From assembly GCF_000764305.2 (NCBI RefSeq), contig NW_025932734.1, positions 62,001 through 126,000 of the forward strand: a stretch of 64,000 nucleotides of DNA, in the 5' to 3' direction. Positions 44,893-57,915 of this stretch are shown piece after piece. The notes below the pieces were generated by a model, which searched no databases, was not told the origin of the DNA, and was given only the letters and a program-made list of their open reading frames with translations. Within the stretch, counting starts at the first letter, position 1, and each line of letters opens with the position of its first letter. Source of the DNA: Hyalella azteca (Eukaryota; Arthropoda; Malacostraca; Amphipoda; Hyalellidae). Made by a program: the position numbers and the translations under genes.

Positions 44893-45777
44893 TTCTGAAG
44901 TGCTCGCGCCAGCAACACTCTAACATCCCATGTCGACGGTAGGTGCATCATTTCCTTGCCGCCTTACGATAAATTTTTTATAGTTCTTTTCGAGAAAAGC
45001 TTTTCAAACTTAAACTTATATCTCCACTCGTATTTAATTCACTTGAAATGCCCAAATATTAACACATGATCGAGATAGTTAGCAAATTTAAAATTATCAT
45101 TTTCGAAAGGTCCAAGACTTCGGAATTCAATGCACTTTACTTATAATTCCATTTTTCTTTTTTTTCTTGAAGAAAAAGACATAGCTTGCTTGGCCACACA
45201 AAATCTAATGCAGCACACGTAGTCGAGCGCATGCACAATGAAGCTCTTTGGGATTAAAAGATCAATCTGTTTAAATAAATACGAAGCTTCGCTGTTGATT
45301 GACCTGCAGGCGTTTAATTCTTGCAATTACCGCAGATGACTTTGTCTGCGATATCGTGGCTACGAATTGTCAATACTGCGATGCATCAATCTACTGTTTC
45401 GTTACATTACGTCCATTTTAATTTATGTTTAGTTATAATGTCATTTCCAAAGGTGAATTAGAGTTTTATTTTTCAATCACTAAATCAATGCAATTCAGCA
45501 GCAGTCAACTGAGACGACCACATAATTTGGCCCGAAACCAACAGTCTTCACAATTAGATATAACCGGAAACATTTACATTCCAGTGAAGACGGAAGTATA
45601 GTAAGCTAAAATTCACTATTTTATTAACCAAGGCTCTCACTACTCACAATGGCACAGGAAAAAGTCTGTGGATAAGCAATTTACAAGCCTTAAATTATGT
45701 ACATATTTTAAACTTTAAAATTATTCATATTCGTTGAGCATGGTGACGGTAGCAGGTGCGTGTGGGCCATCGCACGA

Positions 45778-45907
45778 GCAGAGACTCGCGACAGTAACAT
45801 CTTGCCCGGCACCGTAACGCTAGGATCTCTGTCCTCATATCGCAGAGACTCGCGAAAGTAACATCTTAACCGGCACCGTAACGCTAGGATCTCTGTCCTC
45901 ATATCGC
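45778..45907. repeat. 64-bp tandem duplication
   Basis: Two copies of a unit running from GCAGAGACTCGCG to CTGTCCTCATATC, offset by 64 bp (45778 and 45842), with only a few differences. Confidence 0.93.
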
Positions 45908-48249
45908 CGCGAGCCAGCGCTTGTTCTTGCCCCCATTTGTCTCGGCGGCGCAGGCAGCAGACTACAAAATTGATGCTTTACAACGCCAACGTTCTGCCTG
46001 AGAACTGATCCGGCAATCACCATAACGTGGCCGATTTATATTTAATTTTGAATTAATTCTGAAAAGACACCATGAGTTGAGCTAAGGGCATGGAATAAAA
46101 ACTAGCATCTGCCGGAAATCTGTAGTTAGGAGCATATAATATCACCTGTAATTGGGAGGATATTTGATTCGTGTATTAAATGTTTAAATAACTCCGTGAA
46201 GCAGCTAAAGCTTTATTCCGGTTGATTGAATGTTATGATTTGACCCATGCTTACATAATTATTATATCTTTACGCATGATTTAATAGCAAAGGTAAATAT
46301 TGAAGTCTCACGACATCCGAAGTTTAAATTCGGCTCTCAACTGCGTATACAAAAACGCATGAGAGACACACAGTGGCGACGGCTTGGAATATACGAAGGA
46401 CCGACAGTCCTTCGACTCCCTGTGTTAACCATTCGTTTTTCTAAATAATTTTTTAATAAAAATGTTAACAAAATAATTGAAGTAACATATGTAGCCGATG
46501 CCAGGGTAATGATCGTATTTTACAATGTTACAGATGGCCAGAAACAATTACTGGGGATGATTCGAAGACATAAAAAGGAATTTTGGGAAAAAGATTCCGC
46601 CAGTCATAAGCAACAGTATTACGCACGAAACATTCTCAACCGACCATGATGCTGATTAAAAGCTCCAATGTTATAACAGGAGCTCAAATAAGAAATTTAT
46701 TATGTAAACGTTTTACAGTGCGGATAATAATGATAATTCATGATTCCTTCATACATTCAGCTCTGGCAGCAGATATAGTGATTTCATAGAATAAAAGAAG
46801 TGTTATCAGGTATTACTGCATGCAACGATAACAACATAACCTGCGAAAACATCGGTCCATCGCCACATCGCTACCACGCGTTAATCCGGAGGTCCGCTGA
46901 TCATGTACGCACCGAGTAGCCATGATAGCACCGATATATGATAGTCGTTTCTTGAGGGTTTGAGAATTTCATCTTCCCTATGACCAAGAAACCAAGGAAC
47001 GCTGGATTAATTAGCGAGTCGACACGTGTGCCCCACGTAAAATTTGATTGTAAACGGTCTGAAATTGTGTTTTATTTATTTAACTTGCAATAAGTGTCAG
47101 CGTAATACTATTTTACGTTGACGCTTACATAATATTTCTGCTTAACAGGATCGACCCTTAGTCGTCAGTTGCCTTAATACTAAAGCTTACCCCATCGCTA
47201 AGCAATAGTTTGCTTGCTTATTGATAAAATCTTGAATTGAAGTTTTTGTTATCAATTGCAGTATTTATTGCAAAATTTTATAATTTCAAAGCACGGAAAC
47301 TTTATTTTTCGAAGTTTATCAATAAAAACTTCGTGAAGGTTGAGTGTTTCACTTAATTGAGCCTCGAGCTGCAAGCATAGTTATAATGAAAACAACCTCA
47401 GTAAAGGGTGCATGGGATGTGGGATCAGAAAGAATCAGTGAGCATTGAATGAGTGAAAGACGAAAATGACCATCCCTAATAAATATTATTATATGCTAAA
47501 ACAATTTTCAATTATTCAAAGCAATCGCTCGTAACATTTTTACTTCCGGCATTTTTTGTCGATTGATTCCCTATTGATGTATTATTATTGACTACGTTGT
47601 TATGACTATATCAATATTTTAGACTAAAATAATTGCAAAGGTTATCATTTAAAACATTTAGTGAAAACAGGTCACTGACTTTATAGAACTTATGTCGTAA
47701 TTGTATGAATGCGAATGAATGTTTTTGAAGCTCAAGGTTTCCTTTGCGTAACTGATATATTATCCTTTTTAATTATCGGTCAGATGTTGCTCAGTTGCCA
47801 TAACAGTTGGTGTGGCGATTTCCATTGTGCTGGAATTATTTGTCAGCACATCTTCTTATAACACTTGTGTATGTGTTCTATTTTAATCCTGACACTGCTA
47901 CTGTTGCTTTTGCAAGAGATTCTGCAAGGGATCATGGACACAGTGCAAAGGTTGATGGCTTCACCGCTGTATTGAGTGCGTCAGTTAGTGTTGCCCGTAA
48001 TTAATTAAGTAACGGTCGGCTAAAGTGACGCTGTTGTCACTGTTGTAACAATAGTAGAGCTTTACTAGCCGACGAAATAGGCGAAGATGTTGTCCATACA
48101 ATAGTCGTTGGAGTTACTACAACATTGGATGCTGCATTCAAAAGCTCATTGAGTGTCATGGTTCTTCAACAGAGGCCATTAAACTTACCAGTCGTGTGAG
48201 GCTAAAATTACTTCAACAAAGGGTGCTGGATTCATCACTTCAGTGAGTT

Positions 48250-48745
48250 ACCTCAATAGAAGACGCAGCATTCATCACCCAAGTGAGGCACAACTCTGTT
48301 GCGAGTTATCACAACAGAGGTCGCTGCAGTTACAAGTTCACTGTTGCTAAAGTTACATCAACAGAAAGAGCTGTAGTTATCAGCAGTAAAGTTATAGTTA
48401 CCTCAACAGAGGGCACTGCAGTTACCAGTTCAGTTAATGCTAGAGTTACCTCAACAGAGGGCGCTGCAGTTACCAGTTCAGTATAGCTAGAGTTACCTCA
48501 ACAGAGGGCGCTGCAGTTACCAGTTCAGTTATGCTATAGTTACCTCAACAGAGGGCGCTGCAGTTACCAGTTCAGTTAAGCTAGAGTTACCTCAACAGAG
48601 GGCGCTGCAGTTACCAGTTCAGTTAAGCTAGAGTTACCTCAACAGAGGGCGCTGCAGTTATCAGTTCAGTAAAGCTAGAGTTACCTCAACAGAGGGCGCT
48701 GCAGTTATCATTTCAGTTATGCTACGGTTACCTCCAGCAGTTATC
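48250..48745. repeat. 47-bp minisatellite, ~10 copies
   Basis: Unit contains AGTTACCTCAACAGAGGGCG, CTGCAGTTACCAGTTCAGTT and AAGCTAG. The left edge (48167-48330) is degraded. Confidence 0.94.
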
Positions 48746-49902
48746 AGTATAGTGGGCGCCATGACACAGAGGTGGTCGTTAATGCTATGTCTTGAGAAGG
48801 CTAACACGCTCCAGTGTCGCTCTTATTGCCAGCTCTGAAAGTGTTAGGATTTAGAGGCGCTAAAGGTCCATGTAACGGCGCCGTGTTCCGCGCAACATGC
48901 GCTGGACCGAGCGTGTGATACACGTCAAAAGAACCGCTTCAATGGAGCTAGTTTGACCCGCCTATGTAATACAGGAATTGCGGTGTGTTCACTTCATTCC
49001 CGGAGTGTAATAATAGATAAATTTTCGTGGGTATTTGTCAGAATGAGGTTGAAAAACTTGATAGAAATTCAGATTCAGACCCGCTCACAGAAGTACAAAA
49101 AAATGCATGCTATATTCGCTATCTGATTACAACATCCTGCTCTCGTTTGGCCGACATTAAGTAATTACTACGATTTTTACTCCCCTTGAAATAATTTGCA
49201 TATGTTAATATAATTGAATTTTTTCATTAATATACCTTTTAAAAACATTTTATTTGATCATTTAGCTGTTTTATTCGTGATGTTCATGATGGTATAAAAA
49301 TGCATGGGAATACTTACAATGGTTTATACTTTCTTTTGTTGCGCTAAATCTGCCGTAAACCTGTATAAAGTGTGTATTTGAATGTTTTTTAGCCGCCGCT
49401 TGCAGGAGAACAACGAAGACTGCTTCGTTTATTTCGAACGTCAATTTCATTCACACTATAAACCAACGTTAGGACGTCAGCGCTCTAAACTTATGGTATC
49501 AAATGCTTGCTTTATGATAATAAGTGGGAAATTTATGGCTAGTAATCCAAATTATTCGTATGAGATTATAATATAATTTATTATTGTGTCATGAATATTG
49601 ATATAAAAAGAAATGGTTGGGACTTTAATCATGCTATAAGTAACATCAACGGTAACGGAAAATTCTACGATTTGGACATGTACTTCGTTATTTTAGTTAC
49701 TCATATTGTTACAGCGTTGAGAATGTGTGAATGTTTTAAGCGTTGAGTGTTACCAGCTCCTCTAGACATGCCATGACTGGCCAGGTCTTCAGGCTAGTTG
49801 GTTCTGGCCTCACGGATTTTCTGTATGTCGACGGATCAACTTTGCCGACAAACGAGTAATAAATGAATATTTTTTCGCTTATTTGAAGCAGTCAAGGAAA
49901 TC

Positions 49903-50100
49903 GGTTGTGATCATGATCTCCATGATGGTGAGTATGATCTCCATGATGGTGATCATGATCTTCATGATTGCGATCATAAACTAAATAATCGTGATCATAT
50001 TCATGATCGTAATTGTGATTTTCATGATCGTGATCATGATCTCCATGATCGTGGTAACAACCAATTTCACGTGATCTTAAAGATTACAATCATGATCTTC
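49903..50100. repeat. GATC/ATGATC-rich degenerate repeat
   Basis: Repeated GATCATGATC, CTCCATGATGGTGA and TTCATGATCGTGATC segments. Most of the stretch is built from overlapping palindromes. Confidence 0.8.
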
Positions 50101-52135
50101 AAGCGATGCAGATTTTATTTCACACTGCCATGATGTCGTAGATAAACGTCTCTTGTATCTCTTTTTTCAACCAAGGAGTCTACTTTGCAAAATTATCCAC
50201 TCACTATACACAAGTTCAAAAATTAAACAATAAAAAAGAGCCTGTAGTTTCCGTTCTCTTTTCTCCATCAGGTTGGGCGTAATTTTTTCATCGTTTCCGC
50301 CTGAATTTCTCTGACGTTATTTTTGTTTTCCTATTCTTTGACTTGAAAATCTCGGGACAGTTGCTGCAGGTGCCACCGCTGCTGCGCTGCAGAACCGAAG
50401 TTCATTAATAGGGTAACTTTGTACAAACTTGCTCCATAAGTTTCGCTAAGGACAAAATCCCCGCAATTAATGCTAACAACAGCCAAGAGTTACTATAATT
50501 ATTATTTTATGGACAGGTTCTTCCTTCCAAATAAATTCTCCCTTATTTTCTAAAGCTCCTTAGAAATAATCTTGATTTAATAAACATAAGCTGAATAAAT
50601 GGACGTATTTAATTATTGCGCTAAATTGTACAACCAACAATTTTCTTATTGCTCATATTGCAGTCTACGAATTAATAAGGACGTGATTTTCTGCAAAATT
50701 TTTTTCATTTTCTTCTAGTCAGGAAAGAAATGTACTCCAGCGAATTAGAAAATAGATATCAACATCGCATCATTTTTTATGCAGTTCTTTCTACAAATTC
50801 TTCATCCAGAGCAATGTGATTAAAATAACAATCTAGTGCCTCGTACTAATCAAAGCGTCCTATTATAATTGTTACACTTCACTGATGATAAACTTGCAGA
50901 TTGTCGACTCTTCTTCACCACCATGAAGTATTCAGTGCCAAAAGCTGAAAACATTATAATCAATTCAATTGATCAATCTGCCATCATCGCATATCATAAT
51001 TTTGGTTTTGCGTGTGACGGACAGCGAGCGTGTGTGTTCATGGATTTTCAAAAAGTTCGTTGAAAAAAAATCAACAAAGAATTAAGAAGCAAATTCAAAC
51101 TTATATAACCTGACGCTAATATCAGTTTATGGCTCCCGAGAGCTATATATAGACTCAGGGCGATGCAGATTTCAACCGACCTAATCTCGGCAACATCAAT
51201 GAAGATAATACGAATGACCGTAAACCCGCTTGAATCTCTCCGAGTGAGAGAGAACTCTATGGGACCACGAGGGTCGTAATCTCCACTTAATCTCTTCCCA
51301 CAAGGTGGGGAGAGGGGAATAATTCCCTGACAGTCGAGCGACTGCAAGAGAAAATTCCCTTAAAAAGAACTGAACTCAGAGACGTTGCGGTTTCCCGGGC
51401 AAATTTCTGACGTGAAGAGGGGAGAACAGACTGAGCAACAATGAAGTCTTCATATTAATTAATGGGTGACTCGAGAATGAGGAAAAATGTTCGTATGTAA
51501 AGACCGATGAAAATTTGAACGACGGAATGGAAAAGAAATATCATTTGAAATAGAAGGGATCGTCAACATTCCAGATATATTCATCTGAGGAGGGGAGCAG
51601 TTCGAATGGCAGTAACAACACATTAGCAATTCTCACTTGTAAATAATAATGTTCACAATTACACGCGTCTCCAAAAGCAAGAGATAACTCTCGATTAAAA
51701 TACTCGCCGAAAGATCGTAAATAAAAATTATTAACAGTTAAGGGGAGCATCTGCCCCCAAATCGAAAATTTTGACTTTTTCGGTTTTTATACTCATCTTA
51801 AAGCTTACATTCTGACGCATCTAACGGTACCAAAACCATCTCTGTACGTTGATTTATGCGTTTACGGCAGAGCGCGAAAGGATTAGGGGTGGTGGAGTTC
51901 TTCATCATTAAATATAGGCCTAAATTACCGGTAGCACACTTAAATAGCTAGTCTGAATACGCTGTGCTTAAGTTATCCGTCTGCAGTCGTATGGGATGGT
52001 TCTCGTGCCGTCGTTCACACCATCCTTGACAGAAATTGAGCTCAAATATCGTCTAGTCTTGCAACCTTGCACCCTTGAATGTCTTTTTCGAGGCGCGCGC
52101 GACTTTGTCGGGCCCTACTGAAAAGTTAACTTATT
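50101..52135. other. spacer, no gene recognised
   Basis: Short frames only, no domain. The right end (51730-52135) has the character of old repeats next to the foldback element. Confidence 0.5.
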
Positions 52136-52463
52136 GTCACTGCAAACCTATCTCCTCCTAAAGTTTTGAAGCTACACCAATGAGACATATACCGTTCGAT
52201 TTGCAAATAAAATATCTACAACTGGAGGGAGGCTTTTTTCTAATTTCGTTATAGCTCGGATTTTATTTTGCAAAAAGGGGGCCGGGCGGGGTGAAATTGG
52301 AAAATTTCGAAACATTTCGGAAAAAATGCCCCCACACTCACAAAAATGAGAAATTCAAAAAACCCTTTCTTCCAGTTGTAGATATGGTCTTTACGCATCG
52401 AATGATCTGTGCCTCGATGTTGTAGCTTGAAAATCCTAGGAGGAGATAGATTTCTACAGTACC
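52136..52463. mobile_element. diverged palindromic foldback (MITE-like) element
   Basis: The arm at about 52136-52232 contains CTATCTCCTCCTAAAGTTTT, GAAGCTACA and ATATCTACAACTGGAG. It pairs with the arm at about 52369-52463, which contains CCAGTTGTAGATAT, TTGTAGCTTGAAAATC and CTAGGAGGAGATAG. The centre also has opposed G and C runs (GGGGGCC near 52275 and GCCCCCA near 52328). The arms are clearly diverged. No coding content or target duplication is seen. Confidence 0.7.
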
Positions 52464-55400
52464 CCCTTTTTGGCGATTTTCTAGGAATTTCACGTTTTCT
52501 TTCATTTTTTCAAAAAAATTCACAGAAGCAAAATAAATACCTTAACTCGTTGCAACTATATAATTTTGCCTTGAAACCAAAACCATTTCTGAAAATCAAA
52601 ACTCTACACCGCTCCGAATGGACCAACTACTGCCACTGAACCCTGATGAACCCTGCCTGCTCCATATAACCCTGCATGGCGTACCCTGGAGGCTCAACAT
52701 CGTCGTTCCGCTGCAAGGCGGCGAGGCAGTATACGCAACATCTTGTTCGTCTCTCTGTAGACTTGCTGCGGCTCTCCAGGTAACTTTTGCGCCGGTTTTA
52801 GGGTATTTTTTATAGGGCGAAAGCAAAGACAGTGTCGGCGATGGAGCGAATAAAGTAAATCTCGCGTTGGATATACGAGGGCATTCATGTACGCCCAAAA
52901 CAAACTACGCCAAAAATACTTATGCGTCCCCGGGCTGCTGTGGTCTCGGCTTGGCTAGCAAAATTTCTTTTATTGCGCGATTTATTCGCTTGATATTTTT
53001 GTTTGCCTTTCGCGGAACGGAGTTTTGCGCCCCTCACTCCTTTGTGTTTCTTTTAAATGAGTGTAAAAGTTGAACGACCGCATGAAAACTTTGATGCTGT
53101 AAAAACTGAAGCCAAAAACATCCCCTTGGTCTGGCAGTCAATGGCTTGAGAGCTGCACTTGCATTTGTTGTGGCGGGAAAACACCGGCCGTTATCCCAAG
53201 ACATTCCTACTGATTGCCATTTATTTTTATAAATTGAGGCTGTGACCACTTTAAATGAGCGCCATCAATTAGATCTACATGGGGAGCATTTAGGTACTTC
53301 GTATAAATTTTGCTCATTTTTGACATCTAAATTTTGAAGGTTTTTATGTTGCACACTTCTACACATCAACGCACGAATGAAATTTAAGTTCTGCATTCGT
53401 GCAAACACGTACTTAAATAAACATGAAAATTTTTCCCTTATTGACAGGCGTAAAATAATGGTAAACGGAATACATATTTAGTGTCACTTTGAATATACTA
53501 TACTTTGAATAAATGCTCTGTATGTGGTCGCAACAACATTATCACTGCATTAGATAACAGAATTTGCTTCTTTATACACGAGTGTTTATTGATTAGATGA
53601 TTGGATGGCCGGTTGATAGATTGGATGGCCGGTTTAAGGAAGTAATTGTAATTTATTAACGACGATTCAAATGTGACAACATTCATTTGAAAACAACTCC
53701 TGTGACACAAACGTCAATATCATAGTAATGTTTATTCAAATGTTTCATCCGTGTTTAAGGTTTAACTACTTTTTCAATAGACTAATACCACATGAAATCT
53801 TTTTTCTCGGACGAATGAATTAATATTGCTGCACATCATAACTAAACTCGAACATTGCATATTGGCACATACTGTAGTTCTCCCCCTTAAACCTGATCGC
53901 CTTGGACCTCCGCCCAACATAAGCTTGACTAATAGATTTTTAAAAGTCAAAATTTCAAAAAATATAACTTTCCATCGTTTCGACCTCCTATTAACGACGA
54001 TTTTTGACAATCAAAATATTAAAAATATAAAAATATAAACTTCCATCGTGTCGACCTCATATTTAGAGAAGCCTCGCTGTGAAGACAACAAATTATTCAT
54101 ACAAAAAATTCTATACAAATTTGGATTGAATTACAAATTTTGATTATATTTGATTTTATTTTGATTTAAAAAAGTTCAACACTCACCACATAAAAACTAA
54201 AGTTTGGTCCAGATATATAGAATTATTTAGTATTAATCAGAATTTATAATGGACTGAAATATCTGATTATGAGTTAAAATCAACAATAATTGACGAATTG
54301 AAAGTGGAATTAATTGTTTCTTGAGGACTCGAATGCTTCTAATTTTTTAATGTCAGAGTGAGTTAATAACTTCAGTCAACTTCAGTAACTTGAAATTACC
54401 CACATCTTAACACCCACGTGCCTGTCATGGGACGTCCGATATCCAAGAAAGTTCACGTCTCATTTCGGTGGAATTTTAATTGATCGCGCGCCTGAAAGTT
54501 TTTCTTAAACAAATGTTATTTTTCTAGAAAGATATTTATAGAGTCCGTTGAATTGTGAAACCCGGGGGCTGAAATTCGTTTAGATGTAATTATGGCTGTC
54601 AATTTTTGTTCAATGCAAAGAATGTATGAAATTCATTCGGGTAAATATATCAAAAGCGCCGAAAAAGTCTTCAAAATTCATACGGTGATCTAAATTTTTA
54701 GATTACTTGATAACTAGCGTCTACGCACGAGATCACGAGTCATGATACGAGCTCTGAGTAATAATTATAATCGATACATCTCTCAACGGTAATTTTCTTG
54801 GCTACGTCGTTGAGCCAGCGAACCGAGAACAAGATTGAACCCTCCGCAGGCCTCGTGCTGAACCTGTCGCTATTGAATGATATTAAACCTCGAATATTTT
54901 GTAGCAGTCGCAACCGAGGGCGACAATGGCGGCTGTAGGATCTGAACCAATGTGGGGCCTGGCTGCTGCTCTGCGTGGTATTGTGTCCCTTATATTTGTT
55001 CCGGTTATGAATCCAGAATCCCTTCAGTCAAGTTTTCATTGGGAGAATTAACGTTGGAAAAATGTTTTCCCCGCTGAGGAATTTAGTTCAGAAAATGAAT
55101 GGTGAACTTTATTCAGGTAGCGACGTATACGATTTTGTGTTTTTTGTCCAGTACAAATAACAAAGTGGTGCTTAACGTGAGCAATTAAGTGCGTGGGAAC
55201 TAATTAATACATAACACGATTTCTCTGCAGTTTCACGTTCAAATTACGTTCACGAACAATTTTACTAAAGAATGAAACACATGAACGAAAGAACTGGAAT
55301 TAAATATTAACGTAAATCTAATAATAATAAATTGTACAAGATTTACAGAGCACAAGAGCGGCGGAGATAAGTAATGGCTCGCGGTGGCCTCCCTACAAAG

Positions 55401-55804
55401 AAATAATTAAAGTTCAATTAAGGTCACATTCCAATGCTGAATCGCGTTTCCCTATTCTTCAATCATCTTGCAGTATACCAGCAACACGGAACATTATTAA
55501 GTACAATAGAACACAAATATATTAGAATCATATCTCTGCAAGTGCCGACGTTCGCTACACTGAAGTCTGTCAGTATCCCAGAGCAGAACAGAGTAACGTC
55601 GCACGCTGCAATGGGACAAGCAACAGCCTGCTCTACCATTCTAGACCAAATTCTACAGTTCCTTTTCTTTGTCTTCTTCGCTTAAAAAAGAAGTCTTGAG
55701 CATCCAAGCTAAATATTCTAATTGCTTCCTACAGTCTTTGACTCTTATTAGTTGCCTCTGTTGCCTCTTATTAGTTGCCTTTTAAAACGCAGTGCGTAAT
55801 TATG
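52464..55804. other. spacer, no gene recognised
   Basis: A GC-richer patch at 52613-52790 is open and ends near CTCCAG/GTAACT, but shows no homology I can name. The rest is AT-rich. Confidence 0.5.
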
Positions 55805-55995
55805 ATTAATGTGTATATAACTTCGTTGTATGAGTACTTGTCTGTGTCTATAACTGCTCTGTATGAGTGCTGTCTGTGGCTGTATAAATGCTCTGTATGA
55901 GTGCTGTCTGTGGCTGTATAAATGCTCTGTATGAGTGCTTGTCTGCGGCTGTATAACTGCTCTGTATGAATACTTGTCTGTGTCTGTATACTTTG
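55805..55995. repeat. ~34-bp minisatellite, ~5 copies
   Basis: Unit core CTCTGTATGAGTGCTGTCTG followed by TGGCTGTATAAATG. Confidence 0.92.
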
Positions 55996-56267
55996 CTTGC
56001 AGCTACCCGAGTTAGCGAGGCTCGATGAACTCTTTTGCGCCGCAGCGCCGCGCCAATAAAGAACTTTGCCGCTAATCTGGACCTCTCAACCCACGCGAGA
56101 CCTTCAAAGCTGCGACGCAAAGACAAGAATTTCGTTCCTCGTGAAAGTGTATAAAGAAAGAGAGTTATTTTGTGACCTTTTAGCAAGATGTTAATGAATG
56201 AGAATTTAATAACATTGCAGAGGCAGAGAAATCGTAACAACCGTAATGCCCCTGATGTCTCTCTCGT

Positions 56268-56690
56268 AAATAAGTAGATGCCTCTGACGTCACTCACGTA
56301 CAGAGATGCTTCTGACATCCTTCATGCACAGAGATGCCTCTGACATCCATCACGTACAGAGATGCCTCTGACGTCGCTCACGCACAGAGATGCCTTAGAC
56401 ATCCCTCACGCACAGAGATGCCTCTGACGCCACTCACGTACAGAGATGCCTCTGACATCCCTCACGTACAGAGATGCCTCTGACATCCCTCACGTACAGA
56501 GATGCCTCTGACATCCCTCATGTACAGAGATGCCTCTGACATCCCTCACGCACAGAGATGCCTCTGACATCCATCACGCACAGAGATGCCTCTGACATCC
56601 ATCACGCACAGAGATGCCTCTGACATCCATCACGTACAGAGATGCCTCTGACACCACTCACGCGCAGAGATGTCTCTGACGTCGCTCACG
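56268..56690. repeat. 28-bp minisatellite, ~15 copies
   Basis: Unit core CAGAGATGCCTCTGACATCC followed by CTCACGCA, with recurrent ACGCA/ACGTA and ATCC/GTCG variants. Confidence 0.95.
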
Positions 56691-57079
56691 CAATATATTG
56701 TTTCATTGAAGAACTAACTGAAAAACCTTCTTATGTTGCTTCAATTTTTATATATATCTCATCTCATTTTGATGGTGTAGCGGTACGACACAAATATGTT
56801 AAAAAACAGTAACCTCCCACGGTATTATTGAAGAATCCTCAGATCCCGCACTTCGAAAATTGAAATAATCCTTAAATTTTGTTTATAATTAGAATCCTGT
56901 AATGCAGACGGCAACGGTTGGCACATGCATGTGAAAATTCAAATGCAATTTGGAAAGTCATGCAATAATATTGTCACTAATTAGTCCGTCTTCATGATCT
57001 CTTCCGTCTCTAAATTTACAATGTTAATTAAAGAACGTATCGTCATTTTATCTGGGACTTCGAGGCAGCAGTAAACAGC

Positions 57080-57590
57080 ACCCGAAGCAAAAATAGCAAT
57101 GGAAACATGAACAGTAACATACATCAGCAACAACAGCACAAACAGTGGCAGTGGCAACAGCAATGGCAACTTGAACGTTCATTATCAGCAACAACGCCAA
57201 CACTATCAGCAACAACACTATCAGTAGCAGCATGGTCAATAGCAACAAAAACGTGATATTATCAGCAACACTAGCAACAACACCATACCACTATCAGCAA
57301 TAATAACACCTAGAGTATCAGCAACAACTGTATCAACAGCAATAGCAACAACAGCATCAAGCGCAACATCAACATCAACACCAACAACAACAGCATCACC
57401 ACTATCAGCAACAACAGCATCAACAGCAACAGCATCAACCGCAGCATCAGCAGCAACAGCAGCATGAGCAAGAAGAAGAGCAGCAGCAGCAGCAACAGCA
57501 GCAACAGCAACAGCATCAACCGCAGCATCAGCAGCAACAGCAGCATGAGCAAGAAGAAGAGCAGCAGCAGCAGCTGAGCGCAAGCAGGGC
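57080..57590 (+). repeat. CAG/CAA (opa-type) trinucleotide repeat with an 81-bp duplication
   Basis: Interrupted CAA, CAG, CAT and CAC triplets. The plus-strand frame from about 57336 is open to TAA at 57599-57601 and would encode a Gln/His-rich stretch with two copies of HEQEEE. The segment around CATCAACCGCAG (57433 and 57514) is duplicated at 81 bp. There is no start codon or recognisable domain, so I do not call a gene. Minus-strand Ala/Leu-rich frames are shadows. Confidence 0.85.
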
Positions 57591-57761
57591 GCAGTTTAAT
57601 TAAGTGGCCCCCCTAATGAGAAGGCCTTTGATGTCGCTCGCTTATTATCAGAACGGCTGAGCAAACGCAGCGAAAGAGCTCACTCAATTACTTTTATTTT
57701 ACACGCAAACAAAATGGATTTTCTCACGGCATGTCGGCTTGAGAAAACATGTTCCCGCTCG

Positions 57762-57915
57762 CCATACTGAGTGAGAGAGAGCAAGTGTTTCACCTCGCAA
57801 TACTGAGTGAGAGAGAGCAAGTGTTTCACCTCGCAATACTGAGTGAGAGAGAGCAAGTGTTTCACCTCGCAATACTGAATGAGAGAGAGCAAGTGTTTCA
57901 TCTCGCAATACTGAT
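57762..57915. repeat. 36-bp minisatellite, ~4-5 copies
   Basis: Unit core AATACTGAGTGAGAGAGAGC followed by AAGTGTTTCACCTCGC. Confidence 0.94.

Larger units (their letters stand above)
44109..48249. other. spacer, no gene recognised
   Basis: Holds the poly-A tract and the 64-bp duplication. Otherwise AT-rich without coding signal. 40531-41902 is likewise empty. Confidence 0.5.

Noticed and set aside
46394..46414. Small hairpin CGAAGGAC/GTCCTTCG
   Set aside because: An 8-bp stem is within chance expectation for a window of this size.
52618..52815. Open frame ending at a CTCCAG/GTAACT donor-like site
   Set aside because: No homology recognised, and the minus strand is equally open. Repeated AACCCTG segments suggest simple sequence.
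54916..55052. Short plus-strand frame beginning MAAVGSEPMWGLAAAL, signal-peptide-like
   Set aside because: Too short, no good splice donor, and no known partner exon. On the wrong strand to be the missing beat exon.
57236..57583. Ala/Val/Leu-rich minus-strand frames resembling signal or membrane segments
   Set aside because: They are the complement of the CAG/CAA repeat. Hydrophobicity is a by-product of GCT/TTG/CTG triplets.
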